Below are positions 1 to 5,170 of a DNA stretch of 5,816 nt, one piece after another. Numbering within the stretch: position 1 is the stretch's first letter; every line of letters begins with the position of its first letter. Origin of the DNA: Streptosporangiaceae bacterium (lineage in GTDB: Bacteria > Actinomycetota > Actinomycetes > Streptosporangiales > Streptosporangiaceae); assembly GCA_030045215.1 (NCBI GenBank), contig JASIBJ010000196.1, forward strand, positions 1 to 5,816, in the 5' to 3' direction. The notes beneath the pieces were generated by a model. That model was not told the DNA's origin and did not search any database. It saw only the letters and a program-made list of their open reading frames with translations. The position numbers and the translations under genes were made by a program.

Positions 1-542
1 GGCCGGAGCGGGGCGCCGCCTGCCTGACCGACGTGCGCGCGCCGCTGCTCGGGCCGGCCGGGGCAGCGGCGGTGTTCGGCCCGCAGAAGGGTGCCGGGCC
101 TGGGGACATCGACGTGCTTGAGGCCGGGCTTGCCCGGCTGGCGCACCTGCTGCGAGGCGACCCCGACGCACCGGGCTGCGGCGCGGCCGGAGGCACCGGC
201 TATGGCCTGGCCGCGGGCTGGGGCGCAGCTCTGCTGCGCGGCGCCGCCGAAATCGCGGCGATCGCAGGGCTCCCCGCAGCCCTGAAGCACGCGGACCTGG
301 TCATCACCGGCGAGGGCCAGTACGACGCGACGTCGTTGTCGGGCAAGGTTGCCGGGACCGTGCTGGCACTGGCCAGCGAGTCGGGCGTCCCCGCAGCCCT
401 GGTCGCTGGGGTACTGGCGGCGCGGCCCGCAGTGCCCGCGGTCGAGCTCGCGTCGCTGGCCGGCGGCCGCCCACAGGCCATGGCCGCGGCCGGGCGGTGG
501 CTTGCCGAGGCCGGGCGGAAGCTGGCGGCCGGCGCGACCTGA
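1..542 (+). CDS. Glycerate kinase, 3' part (5' end outside window)
   Basis: Family role: phosphorylates D-glycerate with ATP in the cytoplasm, feeding glyoxylate, glycerate or serine breakdown into glycolysis (GlxK/GarK-type glycerate 2-kinase). The frame is open from base 3 with no start that fits the family, so the gene begins outside the window; about 179 C-terminal residues remain of a family usually near 370-380. Visible family marks are the PLLGPAGAAAVFGPQKGA segment (bases 42-95) and the late-domain motif TGEGQYDATSLSGK (bases 306-347), matching the conserved TGEGxxDxQTxxGK block. The Gln usual after the Asp is Ala-Thr here, a small deviation. The TGA stop is at 540-542. The gene converges with the acetyltransferase gene, 26 bp away, and a hairpin lies at the junction. 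Family assignment is firm; the exact isomer specificity (2- or 3-phosphoglycerate product) cannot be read from sequence. Confidence 0.92.
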   Translation, partial: PERGAACLTDVRAPLLGPAGAAAVFGPQKGAGPGDIDVLEAGLARLAHLLRGDPDAPGCGAAGGTGYGLAAGWGAALLRGAAEIAAIAGLPAALKHADLVITGEGQYDATSLSGKVAGTVLALASESGVPAALVAGVLAARPAVPAVELASLAGGRPQAMAAAGRWLAEAGRKLAAGAT

Positions 543-557
543 TGGCGGTACTGGCAG

Positions 558-582
558 CCGACCGGGGCCTAGCCCAGGTCGG
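558..582. terminator. Hairpin at convergent gene ends, likely bidirectional terminator
   Basis: Bases 558-563 (CCGACC) pair with 577-582 (GGTCGG), and 565-568 (GGGC) pair with 572-575 (GCCC). There is one G/A mismatch (564/576) and a 3-nt loop, 569-571. This makes ten G/C-rich pairs exactly where the glycerate kinase and acetyltransferase genes meet. The loop is the acetyltransferase stop codon read on the - strand, so the stem is partly coding for that gene. No T-run follows on either strand, so it is not a classical Rho-independent terminator, but actinobacterial terminators often lack a U tract. The structure is seen in the sequence; the terminator role is inferred. Confidence 0.6.
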
Positions 583-1099
583 TCCGCACCATCGAATAGG
601 AGGCCATGTCGCGCCACTGCCCCGCCCGGAAGCACGCACCGCGCAGCACGCCCTCGAAGGTGAACCCGGCCTTCTCCAGCGACCGCCGCTCCGCCACGTT
701 GTCCACCTCGGTCGAGGCTTCGACGCGGTTGACCTGCGTGTGCGCGAACAGGTACTCGGCGAGCAGCCGCTGCGCGCGCGTGCCGTACCCGTGCCCGCGG
801 GCGCCGGCCAGCAGCCCGATCCCGATGTTCCAGGTGAAGCTCACCGGGCCGGTCGTCACCCGATGCCAGCTCACGTCGCCGAGGAACTCGCCCGGCTCGG
901 TCGGCTCGCCGAGCGCGACCGCTAGACTGCCGCGGTCCTGCGCCAGGAGTCCGCTCTCGGCAAAGTCCCGGCGCAGCCTGCCGGGGTCGTGGTAGCCGAA
1001 AAAGGCGTAGGGCCCGGACTGGTCGGGGTCCTGAGATAGCGAGGCCACCAGGTCCAGCTCAGATTCACGTATAGGGCGTATATGGACCATATTGACCAT
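569..1099 (-). CDS. GNAT-family N-acetyltransferase (RimJ/RimL-like)
   Basis: A 176-residue acetyltransferase that would transfer acetyl from acetyl-CoA to an amine, either a protein N-terminus or a small molecule; the substrate is unknown. It shows the GNAT fold in order: N-terminal HIRPIRESELDLV strand and helix (residues 6-18), the FLGDVSW strand (72-78), the WNIGIGLL strand leading to the acetyl-CoA pyrophosphate loop RGHGYG (101-106, matching R/QxxGxG/A), and the late RimJ/RimL-type block N134-V-AERRSLEKAGF (to 146) followed by EGVLRG. The frame stays open to an ATG at 1156. I chose the ATG at 1099 because a well-formed extended -10 element lies at exactly leaderless spacing before it, and the extra 19 residues do not resemble the family N-terminus. 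ATG 1090 is a second option. It converges with the glycerate kinase and diverges from the small Cys-rich gene. GNAT family membership is firm; RimJ/RimL subtype is probable. Confidence 0.88.
   Translation of the reverse strand: MVNMVHIRPIRESELDLVASLSQDPDQSGPYAFFGYHDPGRLRRDFAESGLLAQDRGSLAVALGEPTEPGEFLGDVSWHRVTTGPVSFTWNIGIGLLAGARGHGYGTRAQRLLAEYLFAHTQVNRVEASTEVDNVAERRSLEKAGFTFEGVLRGACFRAGQWRDMASYSMVRTDLG
1082..1099 (-). repeat. Tandem 9-bp repeat carrying duplicated start codons
   Basis: Read on the - strand, 1099-1091 is ATGGTCAAT and 1090-1082 is ATGGTCCAT, matching at 8 of 9 bases in direct tandem. The repeat encodes the opening Met-Val-Asn-Met-Val-His of the acetyltransferase and so provides two in-frame ATG codons nine bases apart. 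It may be a chance duplication, a binding site or a means of dual initiation. Only the repeat itself is seen. Confidence 0.5.
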
Positions 1100-1114
1100 T
1101 ACCGAATCATACCA
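1100..1114 (-). promoter_or_regulatory. Extended -10 promoter giving a leaderless transcript
   Basis: On the - strand, 1114-1106 reads TGGTATGAT: a TGn extension directly before the hexamer TATGAT, which fits the actinobacterial TANNNT -10 consensus. Counting the last T (1106) as -7 places +1 at 1099, the A of the acetyltransferase ATG. No -35-like hexamer is visible 16-18 bp upstream and no Shine-Dalgarno precedes the ATG. Both absences fit an extended -10, leaderless arrangement, which is common in actinobacteria. The motif and its spacing are seen; promoter activity is inferred. Confidence 0.6.
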
Positions 1115-1207
1115 AGCAGCCGGGATTCGCCCGCGAGCGTTTCTTCCGGGCCGCATTCAGGGAGCCGATGGTGCCCGGTGGGTACGGCCAGGCCCGATCA
1201 TAGAGAT

Positions 1208-1441
1208 GTGGGGCAAGGACCGGATGGCGCGGACACGAGCCGGCCGAGCGAGTGGCTCGCCCTGCCTGGCGGCCGGGTGCGGCCGGTGGTCTCGCTGGCG
1301 GGCGAGGACGGAGAGGTGGAACTACTTCCTTACGGGGTGTGGCTCGCCCGGCTGCGGCCGCTCTGCCGGTGCGGGAGTCCGCGGCTGGGCTCCGGCCGCA
1401 CCTGCGGGCGCGCCGAGTGCATCGCGGCGCTCGGAAGCTAG
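1208..1441 (+). CDS. Small cysteine-rich protein, possible zinc site (77 aa)
   Basis: I do not recognise this protein. From the GTG at 1208 it has 77 residues: a polar N-terminus, a central segment EWLALPGGRVRPVVSLAGEDGEVELLPYGVWLARL with plausible alternating strands, then a C-terminal cluster C-x-C-x10-C-x4-C that could hold one Zn2+ ion. No signal peptide or membrane segment is apparent. Codons are strongly G/C at third positions across the segment. The frame is open upstream to 1082, but codons just before 1208 (GAT CAT AGA GAT) lose that bias, which supports 1208 over GTG 1178. No good Shine-Dalgarno precedes it; a weak GATCAT at 1196-1201 sits where a leaderless -10 would be. It lies 4 bp before a small ORF and 99 bp before the PRPP synthetase on the same strand, so co-transcription is likely. 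It could still be a chance open frame. Confidence 0.5.
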   Translation: MGQGPDGADTSRPSEWLALPGGRVRPVVSLAGEDGEVELLPYGVWLARLRPLCRCGSPRLGSGRTCGRAECIAALGS

Positions 1442-1445
1442 CAGC

Positions 1446-1541
1446 ATGAGCGAGCCGCCGGCGCGGAGGGGCGCCCCAGGCGGTGAGCGGGGGATACCCC
1501 TGACTGAGGTCGGGCGGTGGCCGGCCAAGAGGGGGCAATAG
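1446..1541 (+). CDS. Possible 31-residue leader ORF before PRPP synthetase
   Basis: An ATG at 1446 opens a 31-codon frame, beginning MSEPPARRGAPGG and ending KRGQ, whose TAG stop overlaps the GTG start of the PRPP synthetase by one base (TAGTG). GGAAG at 1431-1435 lies about 10 bp upstream, a weak but possible ribosome binding site. The peptide is basic, rich in Pro, Gly and Arg, and has no recognisable domain. The stop/start overlap would let ribosomes finishing this frame reinitiate on the downstream gene. It may be a coupling or leader peptide, or not a gene at all. Confidence 0.28.
   Translation: MSEPPARRGAPGGERGIPLTEVGRWPAKRGQ
1468..1535 (+). promoter_or_regulatory. Alternating G-run/C-run leader that could mask the prs ribosome site
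   Basis: Between the possible leader ORF start and the PRPP synthetase start lie three G runs (1468-1471, 1489-1493, 1531-1535) and two C runs (1474-1477, 1497-1500). They can form two small hairpins, GGGGCGCCCC (1468-1477) and GGGG-ATA-CCCC (1490-1500), or one nested stem using outer 1468-1471/1497-1500 and inner 1474-1477/1490-1493. CCCCT at 1497-1501 can instead pair with AGGGG at 1530-1534, covering the Shine-Dalgarno. The pairing options are seen; any regulatory role is speculation, as G and C runs are frequent in such GC-rich DNA. Confidence 0.22.
1527..1535 (+). promoter_or_regulatory. Ribosome binding site deciding the PRPP synthetase start
   Basis: AAGAGGGGG ends five bases before the GTG at 1541, a strong purine-rich Shine-Dalgarno at good spacing. 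It supports 1541 over the in-frame GTG at 1517, which has only a weaker GAGG at 1507-1510. Confidence 0.6.
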
Positions 1542-2524
1542 TGTCCGACGCGGATGGCCGTGGCCCTTACCCTGAGTTCGTGCGGGAGATCGTGGTCTTC
1601 GGCGGAAGCGCCCATCCGGCGCTATCCGCCGAAATATGCGCTGATCTCGGCGTGCCGCAGCGCCCGGTCCGACTGACCCGGTTCGCGAACGACTGCCTGG
1701 AAGTTCAGCTTCAGGCCAACTGCCGGGAGCGGGACGTCTTCGTCATCCAGCCGCTCGGGCCTCCGGTTCAGGAGAACCTGGTCGAGTTGCTGCTGATGCT
1801 CGACGCCGCCAGGGGCGCGTCTGCCGCCAGGGTGACGGCTGTCATCCCGTATTACGCGTACGCACGCTCCGACAAAAAGTCGCAGCCGCGCGTGTCGATC
1901 GGCGGCAGGCTCGTCGCCGACCTTCTGGTAACCGCGGGCGCGAGCCGGGTGCTGACGATGACGCTGCATGCGCCCCAGGTGCACGGGTTCTTCTCGGTCC
2001 CCGTCGACCACCTGCACGCCCTGCGCGAGTTCGCCAACCACTTCGCGCGCCTCGACCTGCGCGACACGGTCGTGGTGTCACCCGACCTGGGCAACGCCAA
2101 GAATGCAGCCGCGCTGGCACGGCTGCTGCAGGTTCCCGTGGCCGCGGGCGCCAAGGAGCGCATCAGCGACGAGAAGGTCGTGATCAGCTCGATCATCGGC
2201 GACGTCGAGGGCCGGGACGTGATCGTGCTGGACGACGAGATCGCTCGCGGCACGACCATCATTGAGCTGCTCGAGCGCCTGGCCGAGCGCCACGTCAGAT
2301 CGGTCCGCATCGCCTGCACGCACGGGCTGTTCAGCGACGGCGCGCTCAAGCGCATCTCGGCGCACCCGCTGGTCCGGCAGATCGTCAGCACGAACACGCT
2401 GCCGGAGGCGGCCGAGAGCGGCAGCGGCGACCTGCGCGTGATCTCGATCGCGCCCGCGCTCGCCGAGGCCATCAGGCGCATCCATGAGGGCGAGTCGGTC
2501 AGCGCGCTGTTCGGGGCGGGCTAG
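1541..2524 (+). CDS. prs: Ribose-phosphate pyrophosphokinase (PRPP synthetase) family, divergent
   Basis: Family role: transfers pyrophosphate from ATP to ribose 5-phosphate, making PRPP for nucleotide, His, Trp and NAD synthesis in the cytoplasm. The 327 residues (GTG start with strong ribosome site; GTG 1517 would add 8) match the usual length. Order of motifs: N-terminal VVFGGSAHPAL (18-28), DVFVIQPLGPPVQENLVELLLMLDAA, the ATP-site segment RSDKKSQPR (109-117, usually RQDRKxxxR), LTMTLHAPQVHGFF with the conserved His at 143, and a flexible-loop KER at 205-207 where KRR is usual. The PRPP-binding loop is LDDEIARGTT (230-239) in place of the usual VDDxxxTxGT. The two acidic residues are kept, but the Thr/Gly pattern has shifted. 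This divergence and the lack of a visible glmU neighbour suggest a paralogue rather than the housekeeping copy. It follows small ORFs in a likely operon and converges on the STAND regulator, sharing its stop region. Family is firm; in vivo activity is probable, not certain. Confidence 0.87.
   Translation: MSDADGRGPYPEFVREIVVFGGSAHPALSAEICADLGVPQRPVRLTRFANDCLEVQLQANCRERDVFVIQPLGPPVQENLVELLLMLDAARGASAARVTAVIPYYAYARSDKKSQPRVSIGGRLVADLLVTAGASRVLTMTLHAPQVHGFFSVPVDHLHALREFANHFARLDLRDTVVVSPDLGNAKNAAALARLLQVPVAAGAKERISDEKVVISSIIGDVEGRDVIVLDDEIARGTTIIELLERLAERHVRSVRIACTHGLFSDGALKRISAHPLVRQIVSTNTLPEAAESGSGDLRVISIAPALAEAIRRIHEGESVSALFGAG
2521..2524. other. Shared CTAG: overlapping convergent stop codons
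   Basis: The palindrome CTAG at 2521-2524 supplies TAG (2522-2524) to the + strand PRPP synthetase and TAG (2523-2521) to the - strand LuxR-type regulator. The genes therefore meet with a 2-base overlap of stop codons and no spacer, leaving no room for an intergenic terminator. Each transcript must end inside the other gene, or run antisense into it. Confidence 0.9.
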
Positions 2525-5016
2525 TTGCCAGAAGCGGCCGACTCGGCCGACCGCGCCCAAACGGCGACCTGGCTGCGCGAGCTGAAGCCGAGTTTCGCCA
2601 GGATGTTGGCGACGTGCCGGGCGGCCGTGGCCGGGCTTATGTACAGCTCCGCGCCAATGGCGCGGTTACTCTTGCCTGCCGCGATCAAGGCGACGACTTC
2701 TCGCTCTCGCGCGGTCAGGCCGAGCGACTCGGGAGTTGCGCGAGACCCGGCCGTGGCGGACGTGTTCTGGCTGGCCTGCTTGGCGGGCGCCGACAGCTCC
2801 TCCTCGGGCTCGGTCTGGTCGCCCAGCGCTAGCTGCACGGCCGCCGCCGGCGTCATCGCGGTTCCCTCGGCCCACAGCCGGGTGATGGCAACCTGCCCGA
2901 GACCCTGCGCGGCATCCAGGAAGCGCTGCATCCTGGCACCGGGCATGGGTGGCAGCTGAGCCTCCTCGCGCAGTGCGGCCACCGCCGCCGCGAGCCGGAT
3001 GCCGTCGTCCGGATGTCCTTCGCCGATAGCCAGCCTGGCCAGCGCCTCCAGCCCGCGGGCCATGCCGATCCGGCTGCCGGAGGCGTAGCTGAGCCGCAGG
3101 CTCTCGGACAGATGGGTGCGTGCGGCGGCGAGGTCGCCCTGCTCGATCTCGATGCGGCCAAGCCCGGCCAGGCAGCGGGCGGTGTCGGGCCGCGAGCTGA
3201 GTTCCCGCAGGTACGTCAGCGCCTCAAGGTAGCGCTGGCGGGCGGTAGCGTCGTCGCCGCGCAGCCGGGCCAGGTCACCGAGGCCGAGCAAGGTCCGGGC
3301 TGAGCCCCAGTGCTGTTCAATCGAGCGCATGGCGGCCAGCGCCGCCTCGGCCAGCTCCTGGGCCTCGCGCAGATTACCGCGCCAGCCGGCCACCGTTGCC
3401 AGCGTGCCGAGCGCGTACCCCTCGTTCCACCGGTCGCCAGCTGCGCGAGCCACTGCCAGCGCCTGGCCGCCGCTCTCCGCCGCCTCGTCTAGCTCACCGG
3501 CGTGCAGCGCCACCTCGGTCAGCAGATTGAGGGCTGCGGCGACGGAGAACTGGTCACCCTCCGCTCGTGACAGCTCGAGGCCCGCGAGCGCGAACTCCGC
3601 GGCCCGGGGCGAGCCGCCGGCCAGCGCCAGCTGCGCGCGGGCGACGAGCGCCGCTCCGCGAACCGCCAGGGGCACGGTTGCCGCTGACGGCAACCCGAGG
3701 AAGGCATCGAGCCAGCCGGCCGCGTGGCTAAAGGTGCCGCGCACGATCATGACCGGGCTCATCGCGCGGCTTATCCGCAGGCCTGTCTCCGCATCACCGC
3801 TACCCAGGCATTCGCCGAGGACTTCTTGCACGTTCCCGGACTCGGCGTCGAACCGCCGGAACATGTCCACCCTGGCTGACCAAGGGCCCGGCACCACGCC
3901 CATGCCGATCGCGACCGACTCCTCAGCCTCGTGCAGGGTGAACTCGCGGCACCGGGTTCGGAACTCGTCGGCCTCGCCGGCCTGCGTCAGCCAGCCGGAG
4001 GCGTATTCGCGGACCGTTTCCAGGAGTCGGTAACGCGTCTGGCCCAGCACCTCCGGCCCGACCTCGAGCAGCGACTTATCGGCGAGCGCGGTGATCGTAT
4101 CGAGGATCTCGCTGGCGGAGAGCGCGTCGTCAGCACAAATCTCCTCGGCCATCTCCAGCGACCACTCGGAGAACACCGACAGCCTGCGCAGCAGCACCTG
4201 CTCCCGGTCGGTCAGCAGGTCGTAGCTCCAGTCGATGGTCGCGCGCAGGGTCTGCTGGCGCGCGGGTGCGCTCCGGTCGGCGCCGGTCAGCAACCGGAAG
4301 CGGTCGCTGATCCGGTCGGCGATCTGGTCGACCGACAGCGCTCGCACCCACGCCGCCGCCAGTTCGATCGCCAGGGGCAGGCCATCGAGTGCCCGGCATA
4401 TGCGGGCCACGGTGGAGGCGTTGTCGGCTCCGACGGTAAAGCCCGGCGCAGCGGCGCCGGCCCGCTCGGCGAACAGCCGCACCGCGTCGTACTCGATGAT
4501 CTGGAAGGGGTCGGTCACCGTGGCAGCCGGCACCTCGAGCGGCGGCACCGGCCAGACCGTCTCCGCAGCGACTCGCAGCGGTTCCCGGCTGGTGGCGAGG
4601 ATCCTCAGGGTCGGCGCCCTCGCCAGCAGTCGCTGGCACAAGGCGGCGCAGGCACCAATGAGATGCTCGCAGTTATCGAGGGCGAGCACAGCCCGGCGGT
4701 GGCTGACGGCCTCGGCGAGCGTGTCGGTCAGCGGCCTGCCCGGCTCCTCGTCCACGCCGATAGCAGCCGCCACCGCGGGAACGACAAGCTGCGGCTGATG
4801 CAGTTCGCCCAGGTCGACGAACCAGGTACCGTCGGGAAAGTCAATGGCCGCGTCGGCCAGGAGCCGGAGGGCGAGCCTGGTCTTGCCGATGCCGCCGGCG
4901 CCGCAGAGCGTGAGCGCACGGCCAGCCCGGAGTATCGCTCCGAGGCTCGCCACCTCATCGGCGCGGCCGACGAAGCTGGTGAATTCCGCTGGTAGCTGTG
5001 CGCTCTCTGCTGTCAT
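2521..5016 (-). CDS. STAND ATPase transcriptional regulator with TPR repeats and LuxR HTH
   Basis: An 831-residue cytoplasmic regulator of the large ATP-binding LuxR class. The N-terminal LPAEFTSFVGR (8-18) leads into an NB-ARC/STAND-type ATPase: Walker A GAGGIGKT (39-46), Walker B VLALDNCE (110-117, Asp114), the sensor-like ATSREPL (141-147), and GLPLAIELAA (212-221), the helical GxP motif of this family. The middle, roughly residues 450-700, is Ala/Leu-rich helical repeats of TPR type (for example GDLAAARTHLSESL, GELDEAAESGGQAL), the probable ligand or partner sensor. A charged low-complexity linker (about 730-760) precedes a complete LuxR/GerE helix-turn-helix, LTAREREVVALIAAG (767-781) to SRSQVAVWA, with recognition helix around ISPATAARHV. 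No key residue is missing. The ATG at 5016 has only a weak AGG site and agrees with the family's N-terminus. Related proteins act by nucleotide-controlled oligomerisation, but the signal and target promoters here are unknown. The spacer upstream carries palindromes. Confidence 0.92.
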   Translation of the reverse strand: MTAESAQLPAEFTSFVGRADEVASLGAILRAGRALTLCGAGGIGKTRLALRLLADAAIDFPDGTWFVDLGELHQPQLVVPAVAAAIGVDEEPGRPLTDTLAEAVSHRRAVLALDNCEHLIGACAALCQRLLARAPTLRILATSREPLRVAAETVWPVPPLEVPAATVTDPFQIIEYDAVRLFAERAGAAAPGFTVGADNASTVARICRALDGLPLAIELAAAWVRALSVDQIADRISDRFRLLTGADRSAPARQQTLRATIDWSYDLLTDREQVLLRRLSVFSEWSLEMAEEICADDALSASEILDTITALADKSLLEVGPEVLGQTRYRLLETVREYASGWLTQAGEADEFRTRCREFTLHEAEESVAIGMGVVPGPWSARVDMFRRFDAESGNVQEVLGECLGSGDAETGLRISRAMSPVMIVRGTFSHAAGWLDAFLGLPSAATVPLAVRGAALVARAQLALAGGSPRAAEFALAGLELSRAEGDQFSVAAALNLLTEVALHAGELDEAAESGGQALAVARAAGDRWNEGYALGTLATVAGWRGNLREAQELAEAALAAMRSIEQHWGSARTLLGLGDLARLRGDDATARQRYLEALTYLRELSSRPDTARCLAGLGRIEIEQGDLAAARTHLSESLRLSYASGSRIGMARGLEALARLAIGEGHPDDGIRLAAAVAALREEAQLPPMPGARMQRFLDAAQGLGQVAITRLWAEGTAMTPAAAVQLALGDQTEPEEELSAPAKQASQNTSATAGSRATPESLGLTAREREVVALIAAGKSNRAIGAELYISPATAARHVANILAKLGFSSRSQVAVWARSAESAASGN

Positions 5017-5040
5017 CGCCTGTAAGCCCGCGGCTCGCCT

Positions 5041-5053
5041 AACCGGGCCGGTT
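5041..5053. promoter_or_regulatory. 13-bp inverted repeat 25 bp upstream of the STAND-LuxR start
   Basis: AACCGG-G-CCGGTT is a perfect inverted repeat with a one-base centre. It lies 25-37 bp before the regulator's ATG, where an operator or a 5'-leader hairpin would act. Nothing else identifies the bound factor; the regulator itself is one candidate. The dyad is seen and its function is inferred. Confidence 0.35.
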
Positions 5054-5125
5054 CTCCTGTGATCCGACGTGCAATCTCAAGGTAACGCTGCGCTCAGCCC
5101 CGTGGGAGTCAGTACGCCCGATTAG

Positions 5126-5142
5126 CGGTCAGCTGACCGGTC
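5126..5142. promoter_or_regulatory. Overlapping palindromes between ogt and the STAND-LuxR gene
   Basis: Bases 5126-5139 form a perfect 14-bp palindrome, CGGTCAGCTGACCG, overlapped by the 8-bp palindrome GACCGGTC at 5135-5142, so GGTC/GACC half-sites alternate three times. The block is 29 bp after the ogt stop codon and about 110 bp before the regulator start. No T-run follows on the - strand, so an operator is more likely than an intrinsic terminator, though a weak 5-bp stem with an AGCT loop is possible. The rest of the 5017-5170 spacer shows no clear promoter; TACCTT (5084-5079, - strand) fits TANNNT but has no -35 partner. Confidence 0.4.
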
Positions 5143-5170
5143 TGTACGGCGCTCGGCCTTGGTCCCGAAG

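Noticed and set aside
497..925. + strand open frame (142 codons) opposite the acetyltransferase
   Set aside because: It overlaps the end of the glycerate kinase and is antisense to clear GNAT motifs; its own product has no recognisable feature.
1092..1119. + strand promoter with TTGACC at 1092-1097 for the small Cys-rich gene
   Set aside because: No -10-like hexamer lies 16-18 bp downstream, and TTGACC is part of the acetyltransferase start repeat.
569..1156. Longer acetyltransferase starting at ATG 1156
   Set aside because: The added 19 residues lack family similarity and no ribosome site precedes 1156. They would also include the well-formed extended -10 element at 1106-1114.
1107..1538. 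- strand open frame (143 codons) across the small-ORF region
   Set aside because: The product is Pro/Arg/Ala-rich with no structure or motif, and it would overlap the acetyltransferase promoter. The + strand frame with four ordered cysteines is more protein-like.
1852..2481. - strand open frame (209 codons) opposite the PRPP synthetase
   Set aside because: The + strand frame encodes recognised PRPP synthetase motifs. The antisense product is Ser/Arg-rich without any domain.
3931..4995. Long + strand open frame (354 codons) opposite the STAND-LuxR gene
   Set aside because: It lies wholly antisense to a gene with clear Walker A, Walker B and other ATPase motifs. Its product is Gly/Gln/Arg-rich with no motif. 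Long antisense frames are expected in GC-rich DNA.
5126..5139. 14-bp palindrome as an intrinsic terminator of ogt
   Set aside because: As RNA it gives only a 5-bp stem with a 4-nt loop and no U tract on the - strand; an operator is more likely.
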